Part shown: in pieces, positions 29,416-38,282 of the stretch
How positions within the stretch are numbered: the stretch's first letter is position 1
Layout: every line of letters begins with the position of its first letter
Assembly (NCBI RefSeq): GCF_014653785.1
Contig: NZ_BNAS01000011.1
Location: forward strand, 1-64,000
DNA length: 64,000 nucleotides
From: Promicromonospora soli
Lineage (GTDB): Bacteria > Actinomycetota > Actinomycetes > Actinomycetales > Cellulomonadaceae
Reading direction: 5' to 3'
Program-made: the position numbers and the translations under genes
Notes under the pieces: model-generated
What the model was told of the DNA's origin: nothing
The model's input: only the letters and a program-made list of their open reading frames with translations
Databases searched by the model: none

Positions 29416-31662
29416 ATGAGCACACTCATGCGTTCCCGCGCCGCGCGCGTGGTGGCCGCCGCGGCAGCAGCAGCGCTGCTGCTGCCCGCGGCCGTCGCCG
29501 TCGCCGGGCCCCGGTCCGGCCCCGTCCCGGGGCCCGAGCACCACGCCGGTTCCTACCTCGCCGCCACCCTGGCCGGCCGCGCCACCCTGTCGGCCGACTA
29601 CCTGGCCGAAGGCCCGCCGTCGGGCGCCGCAGCGAGCCCCGCCAACGGGCGGCAGGGGCCCTGGGACGGGCAGGTGATCCCCGGCTTCTCCGCGATGGTC
29701 GACAACCACGACGGCACCTTCTGGGCCCAGCCCGACAACGGCTTCGGGGCCAAGGGCAACTCCGCCGACTTCCTGCTGCGCAGCTACCTGGTGCGCCCCC
29801 AGTGGGACACCGGCCGCAAGGGCGCCGGCGAGATCGACGTCCTCGACTTCATCGAGTACAACGACCGCAACGACATCCTCGACTTCGACATCGTCCACGA
29901 GGACACCGACGAGCGGCTGCTCACCGGCGCCGACTTCGACATCGAGTCCCTGGTCCGCGCCGCCGACGGCACGTTCTGGGTGGGCGAGGAGTTCGGCCCG
30001 TTCCTGCTGCACTTCGACGCCGACGGCACGCTGCTGGAGGCGCCGTACGAGTTCCCGGACGGCAAGTCGCCCGCCAACCCCTACCTCCAGCCCGGCGAGA
30101 CGCCCAACGTGCGCAGCAGCCGCGGCTTCGAGGCGATGGCGGCCGCAGGGCGCTACCTCTACCCGGTCGTCGAGGGCGCGCTCGCCGACGACGCCGACGC
30201 CCGCCGCCGCTGGATCTACCAGTTCGACACCCGTCGCGGCGAGTACACGGGCAAGCGCTGGGCGTACCAGACCGACCAGCAGGCCAACGTCATCGGCGAC
30301 GCGTTCGCGACCGGACCCGACTCGATGCTGCTCATCGAGCGCGACGACTTCGAGGGCGACCAGTCGGTCACCAAGCGCGTGTACGAGGTCGACCTGGACC
30401 GCACGGACCGCGACGGCTTCGTCCGCAAGGAGCTCGTGGTGGACGCCCTGCGGATCGAGAACCCGCGAGGCATCGACGCGGGCGAGGGTTACGGCCTGGG
30501 CGACACGTTCGCGCTCCCGGTGCAGTCCTTCGAGACGGTCCTGTTCGTCGACCGGAACACGCTGCTGATCGGCAACGACAACAACTACCCGGGCAACGAC
30601 GCACGCATCACCGGCACGCCGGACGACACCGAGATGGCCCTGGTGGACCTCACGAAGGAGCCCGTGACGGACGACGGTGTCACCGTCGTCGGGCACCGCG
30701 GGGCCTCCGGCTACCGCCCGGAGCACACGCTCGCCTCGTACGAGACGGCAATCAACCAGTGCGCGGACTACATCGAGCCCGACGTGGTGTCCACGAAGGA
30801 CGGCGTGCTGGTCGCCCGGCACGAGAACGAGATCAGCGGCACCACGAACGTCGCCACCCACCCGGAGTTCGCCGACCGCCGCACCACCAAGACGATCGAC
30901 GGCGCTCAGATCACCGGCTGGTTCACCGAGGACTTCACGCTCGCCGAGCTGCGCACCCTCCGCGCCAAGGAGCGGCTGCCGCAGGTCCGGCCGCAGAACA
31001 CCCCGTTCGACGGGCTCTACCTGATCCCGACGCTCGACGAGGTCCTCGACCTGGCCCGGAACAGCCGCACCTGCGACGGCGCGCCCGTCGGCGTCTACCC
31101 CGAGACCAAGCACCCCAGCTACTTCGACTCGGCGGGTCTGTCCCTGGAGGAGCCGCTCGTGGCCGAGCTGCGCAGGAACGGCTTCGACCGGGCCGGCGCG
31201 CCGGTGATCGTGCAGTCCTTCGAGGTCGGCAACCTGCAGGACCTCGACCAGATGACCGACGTGCCGCTCGGCCAGCTGATCAGCAGCAGCGGAGCCCCCT
31301 ACGACTTCGTGGCCGCAGGCGACCCGCGCACCTACGCGGACATGGCCACCCCGGAGGGCCTCGCCGACATCGCCGCCTACGCCGACGGCATCGGCGCCGA
31401 GAAGAGCGTCCTGATCCCGCGGAACCAGGACGGCACGCTCGCCGCCCCGAGCCCCGTGATCGGCGACGCGCACGCCGTCGGACTCGAGGTGCACGCCTGG
31501 ACGTTCCGGCGGGAGAACCAGTTCCTCGCCGCGGACTTCCGCTCGTCGGGCGACCCGAACGGGATCGGCGACATGGTGGGCGAGGTCCAGGTGTTCCTCG
31601 ATGCAGGCCTGGACGGCTTCTTCACGGACAACCCCGACCTGGGGGTCGCAGCGGTGCGCTGA
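29416..31662 (+). CDS. Secreted fusion of phytase-like esterase domain and glycerophosphodiester phosphodiesterase
   Basis: The 748-residue exported protein has a signal peptide (MSTLMRSRAARV followed by an Ala/Leu-rich core). Residues about 50-420 match the esterase-like domain of phytase-family proteins (GFSAMVDNHDGTFW, DIESLVRAADGTFWVGEEFGP, NPRGIDAGEGYGLGDTF). From about 435 a GDPD domain begins: VVGHRGASGYRPEHT, IEPDVVSTKDGVLVARHE and a C-terminal DGFFTDNPD, with His, Arg, Glu and Asp of the active site present. It would release glycerol-3-phosphate outside the cell. In-frame starts at 29362 (GTG) and 29386 (ATG) would lengthen the n-region. It precedes two wall-ligase genes. Confidence 0.87.
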   Translation: MSTLMRSRAARVVAAAAAAALLLPAAVAVAGPRSGPVPGPEHHAGSYLAATLAGRATLSADYLAEGPPSGAAASPANGRQGPWDGQVIPGFSAMVDNHDGTFWAQPDNGFGAKGNSADFLLRSYLVRPQWDTGRKGAGEIDVLDFIEYNDRNDILDFDIVHEDTDERLLTGADFDIESLVRAADGTFWVGEEFGPFLLHFDADGTLLEAPYEFPDGKSPANPYLQPGETPNVRSSRGFEAMAAAGRYLYPVVEGALADDADARRRWIYQFDTRRGEYTGKRWAYQTDQQANVIGDAFATGPDSMLLIERDDFEGDQSVTKRVYEVDLDRTDRDGFVRKELVVDALRIENPRGIDAGEGYGLGDTFALPVQSFETVLFVDRNTLLIGNDNNYPGNDARITGTPDDTEMALVDLTKEPVTDDGVTVVGHRGASGYRPEHTLASYETAINQCADYIEPDVVSTKDGVLVARHENEISGTTNVATHPEFADRRTTKTIDGAQITGWFTEDFTLAELRTLRAKERLPQVRPQNTPFDGLYLIPTLDEVLDLARNSRTCDGAPVGVYPETKHPSYFDSAGLSLEEPLVAELRRNGFDRAGAPVIVQSFEVGNLQDLDQMTDVPLGQLISSSGAPYDFVAAGDPRTYADMATPEGLADIAAYADGIGAEKSVLIPRNQDGTLAAPSPVIGDAHAVGLEVHAWTFRRENQFLAADFRSSGDPNGIGDMVGEVQVFLDAGLDGFFTDNPDLGVAAVR

Positions 31663-31715
31663 CCAGCATCACCACTGGACAGGCCAGTGCCGGGGTACAT
31701 GCTTATGCTCCACAT

Positions 31716-32936
31716 GTGCCCCGGCACCTCCATACCCAGCGCAGTCATCGCGTCGCGCGAGCCGTGGCGCTGTTCGTGCTGGGTGCGGTCGCGTTCTTGG
31801 CTGCCGGTGGCGCCACCGCCTACCTCGACCTGAAGCAGCAGATCGGCGTCAGCGACGTGTCCGGCCTGGTCGATGGGCCGAATCAGGACCCGGACGATCC
31901 GTTCACCGGCCGGAGCCTCAACATCCTCGTCCTGGGCACCGACCTGCGCGGCGGCGAGAACACCGACATCGCTGGCGAGGGCGAGGGCGGTATGCGCTCG
32001 GACACCACGATGCTGGTGCACCTCTCCGGGGACCGGAAGCGCATCGAGGTGGTCTCCATCCCGCGCGACTCGCTGGTCGAGATCCCGTCCTGCAAGCTGC
32101 CCGACGGGACCGAGTCCGCCGCCACCTACGGCATGTTCAACGGCGCGTTCACCATCGGCGGTGGCGCGGAGGAAGACCTCACGCACGCAGCGGCCTGCAC
32201 CATCTCCACGGTGCAGACCCTCACGAACGTCCTGGTCACCAACCACATGGTGGTGAAGATGGACGGTGTGGTCGACGTCGTCGACGCCCTCGGTGGAGTG
32301 CGGATGTGCCTGCCCGAGCCGCTGGTCCAGGACCCCGCCTACGGCCGCTTCGAGCTGCCCGCCGGCGAGCAGAAGCTCGACGGGCGCGAAGCGATCGGCT
32401 ACCTACGGGCCCGGCACGGCACCGGCCTGGGCCTCGAGCAGGGCAGCGACCTCAAACGGATCGAGCGGCAGCAGGCGTTCGTGGACGCACTGGTGCGCCA
32501 GGTGCTGGACCAGAACGTCGTGACCGACTCGCCGCGGCTGTACCGCACCATCCGGGCGGTGCTGCGCGCCATCTCCGCGGACCCCGGGCTGGCCGACCCG
32601 ACGGCGCTCGCGGGCCTCGCGTACAGCATCCGGAACATCGACCCGGCCCAGATCGTGTTCACCGAGCTGCCCGTGGTGGCCGCGCCCAGCGACCCGAACC
32701 GCGTGGTCTGGACCGAGGACGCCGCGAAGGTCTGGGAGCGCATCGCGGCCGACGAGCCGCCGCCCGGGCGCGAGACGCCGTCGCCCGGCGCCGGCGGTGA
32801 GGGGTCGAAGCCGTCGGGTGGTGCCTCGGGCGAGGCCACGGACCCGGGGGCCGGTGAAGGGGGCGGCACGACGCCGTCGGACGGCCCCAGCTCGTCGCCG
32901 TCGCCCTCGCTGCTGCCGGGCGTCTGCGCGGACTGA
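31716..32936 (+). CDS. LCP family cell-wall ligase, cysteine-tailed paralog 1
   Basis: The 406 residues have an Arg/His-rich N-terminus, a membrane helix at about 15-36, and an LCP domain with LVLGTDLRGG, RSDTTMLVHLSGD and SIPRDSLVEIPSC. A Gly/Ser/Pro-rich linker of about 60 residues ends in LLPGVCAD. Cys positions in IPSCK, HAAACTI, RMCLPE and GVCA are shared with the next gene, suggesting two disulfides outside the membrane. The GTG at 31716 is chosen because it gives a short basic n-region. It shares the same architecture with its neighbour, indicating tandem duplication. Confidence 0.9.
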   Translation: MPRHLHTQRSHRVARAVALFVLGAVAFLAAGGATAYLDLKQQIGVSDVSGLVDGPNQDPDDPFTGRSLNILVLGTDLRGGENTDIAGEGEGGMRSDTTMLVHLSGDRKRIEVVSIPRDSLVEIPSCKLPDGTESAATYGMFNGAFTIGGGAEEDLTHAAACTISTVQTLTNVLVTNHMVVKMDGVVDVVDALGGVRMCLPEPLVQDPAYGRFELPAGEQKLDGREAIGYLRARHGTGLGLEQGSDLKRIERQQAFVDALVRQVLDQNVVTDSPRLYRTIRAVLRAISADPGLADPTALAGLAYSIRNIDPAQIVFTELPVVAAPSDPNRVVWTEDAAKVWERIAADEPPPGRETPSPGAGGEGSKPSGGASGEATDPGAGEGGGTTPSDGPSSSPSPSLLPGVCAD

Positions 32937-33031
32937 ACCACGGGCCCGACCCGAAATGCGGGCTGAACACTGCCTGGGAGCGGCGCGTGTTATTTACACG
33001 ATTGTTGCACTGAGGCCCTACCCTCCGAGAC

Positions 33032-34417
33032 GTGGCGAGTGATTTCTGGACGGCGATCCGACCTGTCGGCGAGGTATTTCAAGGGGTTCCCCGACACGCG
33101 AGATCGGGCGAGCGCCAGCCCCGTCACGTCCGCAGCTGGCGCAAGATGTTGGTGTTCCGCGGGGTCACGATGGGCGTCATCGGGATGATGGCGTTCGGCT
33201 CGGCCGCAGCTGCGACGGCGTACCACAACGCGATCTCGCAGATCGAGGTCCAGGACCTGGGCGACCTGGTGACCGAGCAGGTCGAGCCGAAGGATCCGTC
33301 GGACCCGTTCAAGGACGAGCCGGTCAACCTGCTGCTGATGGGGACCGATATCCGAGACGGCACGAACGCCGACATCGGCGGCACGGTCACCGGCATGCGG
33401 TCGGACACCACGATGCTGGTGCACATCTCGGCGGACCGGCAGTGGATGGAGATCGTGTCCATCCCGCGGGACACGTTCGTGGACCTGCCGTCCTGCCAGC
33501 TCCCGGACGGTAGCCAGACGCAGCCGTACCGCGACAAGTTCAACGCGTCCTTCGACGTCGGTAGCGGGGGTACGAGTCTCAAGCATGCTGCGGCGTGCAC
33601 CATCAACACGGTCAACGCGGTGACCGGCGTGACGGTGACGAACCACGCGGTAGTCAAGATGAACGGCGTGATCGACGTCGTCAACGCGATCGGCGGCGTG
33701 AAGATGTGCCTGCCCGAGGCGCTGCACGGCGACCCGGCGTCGGCACGCATCGACCTGCCCGCAGGGGAGAACCGGATCGACGGCAAGACGGCCATCCAGT
33801 TCCTGCGGGTGCGCAAGGGCACCGGTATGGGGCTCGAGATGGGCAGCGACCTGACGCGGATCGAGCGGCAGCAGGCCTTCATCAACGCGACGCTGCGCCA
33901 GATCCTGTCTGCCGAGACCCTCGCCGATCCGACAAAGACGTTCCGCCTGATCAACGCGGCGCTCGGCTCCCTGAGCGCCGACCCGGCCATCGCCAACCCG
34001 GGCAAGGTCGCGGGCCTCGCGTGGTCACTGCGCGAGATCGAGAAGCGCAACATCATCATGACGAAGATCCCGGTGTTCGACACCACCGAGGGAACCACGG
34101 GCGGGCTGGGCTGGTCCCCGGAAGCCGGCGAGATCTTCGCGCGCATAGCCGCGGACGAACCGCCCGAGGAGGTAGTGCTCGCTGAGCCGGAGCCGTCGGG
34201 CTCGCCGAGCGTGAGCGGCGAGGTTCAGGAGGGCTCCGGCGACACGGGGGGAGGCGCCGAGGGCGGGGCCGACGCCGACACCGGAACGGACACGGGCGAG
34301 ACCGGTGACACCGGCACGGGCGAGACAGGCGGCGCGGCCGAGGGCGGCGGGGACAAGCCCGCGAAGCCGAAGCCCAAGCCGAGCCCGGAGGTGCTTCTCG
34401 ACGGCGTCTGCGCCTGA
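33032..34417 (+). CDS. LCP family cell-wall ligase, cysteine-tailed paralog 2
   Basis: The 461-residue protein is a diverged copy of the preceding LCP protein. It has a longer cytoplasmic tail (1-40), a membrane helix at 41-63, LLMGTDIRDG, RSDTTMLVHISAD and SIPRDTFVDLPSC, then a low-complexity linker of Gly, Thr, Asp and Glu repeats, a KPAKPKPKPSP stretch and a final LLDGVCA. The cysteine pattern and the terminal GVCA are conserved with paralog 1, although the linkers are unrelated. The start is GTG. It ends 4 nt before the convergent LysE stop. Confidence 0.9.
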   Translation: MASDFWTAIRPVGEVFQGVPRHARSGERQPRHVRSWRKMLVFRGVTMGVIGMMAFGSAAAATAYHNAISQIEVQDLGDLVTEQVEPKDPSDPFKDEPVNLLLMGTDIRDGTNADIGGTVTGMRSDTTMLVHISADRQWMEIVSIPRDTFVDLPSCQLPDGSQTQPYRDKFNASFDVGSGGTSLKHAAACTINTVNAVTGVTVTNHAVVKMNGVIDVVNAIGGVKMCLPEALHGDPASARIDLPAGENRIDGKTAIQFLRVRKGTGMGLEMGSDLTRIERQQAFINATLRQILSAETLADPTKTFRLINAALGSLSADPAIANPGKVAGLAWSLREIEKRNIIMTKIPVFDTTEGTTGGLGWSPEAGEIFARIAADEPPEEVVLAEPEPSGSPSVSGEVQEGSGDTGGGAEGGADADTGTDTGETGDTGTGETGGAAEGGGDKPAKPKPKPSPEVLLDGVCA

Positions 34418-34421
34418 CCCG

Positions 34422-35030
34422 TCAGACTCCGCCGAAGATCAGCCCTGCCGCCACGACCACCATGGTGAACGCGACGACGCTGTCGAGGACTCGCCACGCG
34501 CCGGGCTTCTCCAGCATCGGCGCGAGGTAGCGCGCCCCGTAGCCGAGGGCGACGAACCACACGGTGCTGGCGAGGCTCGCGCCGAGCCCGAACCACCAGC
34601 GGTTGTCGCCGTGCGTGGCGGCGAGCCCGCCGACGAGCACCACCGTGTCGAGGTAGACGTGGGGGTTCAGCCAGGTCAGGGCCAGGGTGGTGGCGACGGC
34701 GGCGCCCACGGTCCGGGTAGTCATGCTGTGCCGGCCCATGACCACCTGCTCGCCCTTCCACGCGCGGCGGGCCGCCATGCCGCCGTAGACCAGCACGACG
34801 ACGGCGCCCGCCCAGCGGGCGAGGTCGACCACGAACGGCGTGCTCTGGATCATGGCGCCCAGCCCGCCGACCCCGGCCGAGATGAGCACGAAGTCGCTGA
34901 CCGCGCAGATGCCGGCCACGAGACCCACGTGCTCCTGGCGCAGCCCCTGGCGGAGGACGAATATGTTCTGGGCCCCGACTGCGACGATGAGCGACAGACC
35001 GAAGGCCAGGCCGGCGAGGGCTGAGAGCAT
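34422..35030 (-). CDS. LysE/ArgO family amino-acid exporter, copy 1
   Basis: This is a 202-residue, six-helix transporter of the LysE superfamily, which exports basic amino acids. Landmarks are the N-terminal GLSLIVAVGAQNIFVLRQGLR and LTWLNPHVYLDTVVL. It lies 97 nt downstream of the lysG-like regulator on the same strand. A second, more typical copy is divergent from the regulator (36150-36767). The two proteins are clearly paralogous across their whole length. Confidence 0.92.
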   Translation of the reverse strand: MLSALAGLAFGLSLIVAVGAQNIFVLRQGLRQEHVGLVAGICAVSDFVLISAGVGGLGAMIQSTPFVVDLARWAGAVVVLVYGGMAARRAWKGEQVVMGRHSMTTRTVGAAVATTLALTWLNPHVYLDTVVLVGGLAATHGDNRWWFGLGASLASTVWFVALGYGARYLAPMLEKPGAWRVLDSVVAFTMVVVAAGLIFGGV

Positions 35031-35047
35031 GTCCGCACCGTAGAAAG

Positions 35048-35066
35048 CCGGACAGCCGATGTCCGG
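35048..35066. promoter_or_regulatory. Inverted repeat upstream of lysE copy 1
   Basis: CCGGAC (35048-35053) and GTCCGG (35061-35066) form 6-bp arms with a 7-nt spacer in the 97-nt gap between the regulator stop and the exporter start. This could be the regulator's terminator or an operator for the exporter; there is no U-tract to decide. Confidence 0.4.
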
Positions 35067-35127
35067 TTCATGATTCCGAAGTGCGGCAGGACTGCAACAG
35101 GGTTAATGATGGGGTTACGTCCAGATT

Positions 35128-36060
35128 TCACTCTGGGAGCAGCTTGCGCGTTGCTTCTTTTCGCAGCGCGGCCGTGACCCGGTCCAGCACCGTCGAACGC
35201 AGCTTCCACTGCTGGAGATAGAGCGGTATGTCGAGGACGGCGTCGGGCGCCAGCAGCGTGATGCCGCCCCCGGTGCCGTCCTCGAGCCCTCCGATCGAGG
35301 GGCGCTCCAGGAGCATCCCCCAGCCCAGACCGAGCCGGATCGTCTCCTCGTACTCGACGGTGCTGGGCACGTGGTGCCGCGGCGGTCTGGCCCTCGGTGC
35401 GTGCTCGCGCAGGTACATGTCCTGCAGGTCGTCGTTCCGGTCGAAGACGACGACGGGCGCGGCGGCGAGCGCCTCCGGCGTCGGGCCATGGGGGAACCAG
35501 CGCTTCGCGAACGCGCGCGTGCAGGCCGGGCGGTAGCGCATGATCCCGAGCGGCGTGCTGCGGCAGCCCTGTACTGCCTCTGTCTGCGAGGTGACCGCGG
35601 CCATGACGATGCCCTCGCGGAGCAGGTCGGCCGTGCGGCTGTCGTCGGCGCGGTGCAGGTCGAAGGTGACGCCGTCGATCTGGGCGAGGGCGGGCAGCAC
35701 CCAGGTTGCCAGCGAGTCCGCGCTGACCGCCAGCGGCACGGTGACGATGCCGTTCGAGGCGTCCCCGCCGCTGCGCGCGTCGTCGGCGCCCTCGCGCGCA
35801 TCGTCCGCGCCGAGCTCCGCGGCGACCTCCGCGCCGAGCAGGTCGGTCTGCCGGGCGAGGCGCAGGAGGGCCTGGCCCGGCATTGTGGCCACGACCGGCC
35901 GGGCCCGTCGCACGAGCACACTGCCCGCCGCGTTCTCCAGCGCGCGGATGCGCTGGCTCACGGCCGACGGCGTGACGTGCAGGGTGCGGGCCGCGGCGTC
36001 GAACGACCCCTCGGCAACCACGGCGGCCAGTGCTTCGAGCTGGCGGGAGTCCCATCGCAT
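35128..36060 (-). CDS. LysR-family regulator of amino-acid export (LysG/ArgP type)
   Basis: The 310-residue protein has an N-terminal winged helix-turn-helix (RQLEALAAVVAEGSFDAAARTLHVTPSAVSQRIRALE, residues 5 to about 60) and a C-terminal effector domain. In corynebacteria, LysG senses lysine, arginine or histidine and activates lysE. The same divergent arrangement is seen here. I chose the ATG at 36060 because family members start with MxWxxxQLEAL; an ATG six codons upstream is in frame. The effector domain carries an unusual insertion (ADDAREGADDARSGGDASNG) after the DNA-binding region. Confidence 0.92.
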   Translation of the reverse strand: MRWDSRQLEALAAVVAEGSFDAAARTLHVTPSAVSQRIRALENAAGSVLVRRARPVVATMPGQALLRLARQTDLLGAEVAAELGADDAREGADDARSGGDASNGIVTVPLAVSADSLATWVLPALAQIDGVTFDLHRADDSRTADLLREGIVMAAVTSQTEAVQGCRSTPLGIMRYRPACTRAFAKRWFPHGPTPEALAAAPVVVFDRNDDLQDMYLREHAPRARPPRHHVPSTVEYEETIRLGLGWGMLLERPSIGGLEDGTGGGITLLAPDAVLDIPLYLQQWKLRSTVLDRVTAALRKEATRKLLPE

Positions 36061-36149
36061 GCCCCCAGTATGAAGCATCTTCAGTTCTGCTTATGTTGAT
36101 TGAGAAACGTGAACTGGTCTTCAGGCTTTGCGCTGCCTACCGTCAGGGC
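36061..36149. promoter_or_regulatory. Divergent regulator/exporter promoter region with a T-N11-A box
   Basis: The 89-nt gap between the lysG-like gene and lysE copy 2 is locally AT-rich. TGAAG (36071-36075), three bases, then CTTCA (36079-36083) form an inverted repeat that also fits the LysR consensus T-N11-A exactly. This is the most likely binding site for the regulator, serving autoregulation and exporter activation. Confidence 0.6.
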
Positions 36150-36767
36150 ATGCTCGCTCTGCTCGCCGGACTCGGATTCGGCCTCTCGCTCATCGTCGCC
36201 ATCGGTGCCCAGAACGCGTTCGTGCTGCGCCAGGGGCTGCGCCGCGAGCACGTGGGCGTGGTGGTGGCGATCTGCGCAGTGTCCGACGCCGTCCTCTACG
36301 CCGCGGGCGCCGCCGGGTTCGGGCCGCTCGTCGAACAGTGGCCCGACACCGTGGTGGTGGTGCGCTGGCTGGGCGCCGCCGTCGTGGTCGGGTACGGGGC
36401 CATGGCCGCCTGGCGGGCCATAAAGGGCGATACGACGCTCGCCGCTGCCGAGGACGGCGCCCTGGGCGACAGCCCCGGCCGCCGTCTCAAGCCGGTGGTT
36501 CTCACGGCGGTGGCGCTCACCTGGCTGAACCCGCACGTCTACCTCGACACGGTGATGCTGCAGGGCTCGGTCGCCGCGACCTATGGCGACACGCGGTGGT
36601 GGTTCACCGCGGGGGCGATGGTGTCCAGCATCGCGTGGTTCGCCGCGCTCGGGTACGGCGCACGACTGCTCGCGCCCGTGCTGCAGCGGCCGGGCGCCTG
36701 GCGCGTGCTCGACGGCGTGATCGCGCTGATCATGCTGGCCGTGGCGATCTCGCTGATCTCGGGCTAG
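36150..36767 (+). CDS. LysE/ArgO family amino-acid exporter, copy 2
   Basis: This 205-residue, six-helix basic amino-acid exporter begins MLALLAGLGFGLSLIVAIGAQNAFVLRQGLRREH, and carries LTWLNPHVYLDTVML. The ATG at 36150 matches the start of copy 1 and of the family; the frame is open further upstream but that part would cover the promoter region. It is divergent from the lysG-like gene. The stop overlaps the convergent aminotransferase stop by 4 nt. Confidence 0.93.
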   Translation: MLALLAGLGFGLSLIVAIGAQNAFVLRQGLRREHVGVVVAICAVSDAVLYAAGAAGFGPLVEQWPDTVVVVRWLGAAVVVGYGAMAAWRAIKGDTTLAAAEDGALGDSPGRRLKPVVLTAVALTWLNPHVYLDTVMLQGSVAATYGDTRWWFTAGAMVSSIAWFAALGYGARLLAPVLQRPGAWRVLDGVIALIMLAVAISLISG

Positions 36768-38008
36768 CGACCGCCACCCAGGGCAGCCAACCGAGCGGCC
36801 GCCTCGCGCAGCACTTCCTCGCGCTTCACGTAGGTGAACCGCACGTGCCCCGCCAGGGCCTCCGCCGTCGGGGAACCTGGACGGCAGAACGCCGTCGCCG
36901 GGATCGCCACCACACCGGCCAGCTCGGGCAGCCGCCGGCAGAGGTCGACGCCGTCTCGCAGGCCGAGCGGGCCCAGCAGGCCCGAGGCGTCGGCCATCAC
37001 GAAGTACGTGCCGGCCGGGCGCGTGACGGTGAAGCCCGCGGCCTCGAGGCCGGCGCACAGCAGGTCCCGTCGGTCGGCGAGGGAGGCGGCCAGGGCGCGC
37101 GGGGTGTCGTCGTCGGCCAGAGCCTGCGCGATGGCGGGCTGGAACGGGGCCCCCGACGTGTACGTGAGGAACTGCTTGACCGTCCGCACGGCCGTGACCA
37201 GCTCGGACGGGCCGTGCAGCCAGCCCACCTTCCAGCCCGTGAACGAGAACGTCTTGCCCGACGACGAGATGGTCAGCGTCCGCTCGGCCATCCCCGGCAG
37301 CGTGGCGATCGGGATGTGCTCCGCGCCGAACGTGAGGTGCTCGTAGACCTCGTCGGTCACTACTATCGCGTTGCGCTCCTGGGCGACGGCGGCGACGGCT
37401 TCCAGCTCGTCCCGCGTCAGGACGGTCCCGGTCGGGTTGTGCGGCGAGTTCAGCACGATCATCCGCAGGCGCGGCGAGGCGGTGGCCCGGAGCGCGTCGA
37501 CGTCGAGCCGGAAACCGCCCGGCCCGGGCAGCAGGGGAGCGGTGACGTGGGTCGCGCCCGACATGCCGATCGCGGCGGCATGCGAGTCGTAGAACGGCTC
37601 GAGTGTGAGCACCTCGTCGCCCGGGCGGGTCAGCGCCAGGATCGAGGCGGCCAGCGCCTCGGTGGCGCCGGTCGTCACCAGCACCTCGGTGTCCGGGTCG
37701 ACGTCCAGCCCGTAGTGCCGCTTCTGGTGCTCCGCGACCGCGCGGCGCAGCTCCGGTACGCCGTCGCCGGGCGCGTACTGGTTGCGGCCCTCCTCGATCG
37801 CGCGGATCGCGGCCTGCTTGATGTACTCGGGCCCGTCGACGTCGGGGAACCCCTGGCCGAGGTTGATGGCGCCGGTGCGGACGGCCAGGGCGGACATCTC
37901 GGCGAAGATCGTGACGGCGACGGTGCCGTCGTCGGCCAGGAGGCCGGCGGCGCTCGCGGTGTCCTGCCAGCGGTCCTGGCCGCGACCAGGTGAATGGAGG
38001 GAGCTCAT
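36764..38008 (-). CDS. Pyridoxal-phosphate-dependent aminotransferase (class I/II)
   Basis: The 414-residue fold-type I aminotransferase has NSPHNPTG, the TDEVYEHL Asp/Tyr that hold PLP, and the Schiff-base Lys of SSSGKTFSFTGWKVGW at about residue 252. INLGQGFPD and the late VRFTYVKREEVL are typical of the kynurenine/methionine aminotransferase and DapC-like subgroup; the amino donor is not assignable from sequence. The ATG at 38008 is preferred over one six codons upstream. Confidence 0.92.
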   Translation of the reverse strand: MSSLHSPGRGQDRWQDTASAAGLLADDGTVAVTIFAEMSALAVRTGAINLGQGFPDVDGPEYIKQAAIRAIEEGRNQYAPGDGVPELRRAVAEHQKRHYGLDVDPDTEVLVTTGATEALAASILALTRPGDEVLTLEPFYDSHAAAIGMSGATHVTAPLLPGPGGFRLDVDALRATASPRLRMIVLNSPHNPTGTVLTRDELEAVAAVAQERNAIVVTDEVYEHLTFGAEHIPIATLPGMAERTLTISSSGKTFSFTGWKVGWLHGPSELVTAVRTVKQFLTYTSGAPFQPAIAQALADDDTPRALAASLADRRDLLCAGLEAAGFTVTRPAGTYFVMADASGLLGPLGLRDGVDLCRRLPELAGVVAIPATAFCRPGSPTAEALAGHVRFTYVKREEVLREAAARLAALGGGR

Positions 38009-38282
38009 GGGGACGACGATATCCATCGGTGGTCCACCCTGAGTTCACCTCCGGCATCCCGGACAACCTGCTTTACCTGCGCCTTTGTGGACAAGCCTGT
38101 GGATGTTGGGGATAAACGCGCGCACCCGGGGAAAGTTATCCACAGGCCGCCCTGCGAAGGTGAACATTTGGCCCTGGCGTTATCGGCCATGGCGAAGAGG
38201 GGGCGCCGTCAAGGGGTGAAGAGTCAAGGCTCGCAAATCGGGGCGTTTCGATCCAAAGCCCCTCGGCAAAGCGGACAGATGG
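38009..38282. other. Non-coding gap before the degraded gene region
   Basis: No convincing gene is present in these 274 nt. The stretch holds the aminotransferase promoter, the DnaA-box-like cluster at 38086-38147 and about 130 nt of unassigned sequence leading into the first pseudogene. Its base composition is lower in G+C around 38080-38145 than the surrounding DNA. Confidence 0.6.
38086..38147. promoter_or_regulatory. Cluster of DnaA-box-like sites with a 10-bp inverted repeat
   Basis: Within 62 nt there is a consensus DnaA box TTATCCACA (38136-38144) and three relatives in the opposite orientation or degenerate: TGTGGACAA (38086-38094), TGTGGATGT (38098-38106) and GGGGATAAA (38108-38116). 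GCCTGTGGAT (38095-38104) and ATCCACAGGC (38138-38147) are a perfect inverted repeat. The cluster could titrate DnaA or regulate the aminotransferase. It is not flanked by dnaA or dnaN, so I do not call it oriC. Confidence 0.5.

Noticed and set aside
29356-31494. Long minus-strand frame opposite the glycerophosphodiesterase fusion
   Set aside because: Low-complexity Val/Arg/Glu translation with no motif, fully antisense to a two-domain enzyme with a signal peptide.
38086-38147. Chromosomal origin of replication
   Set aside because: Only one exact DnaA box and three degenerate ones, no AT-rich unwinding element, and no dnaA, dnaN, parAB or rpmH nearby.
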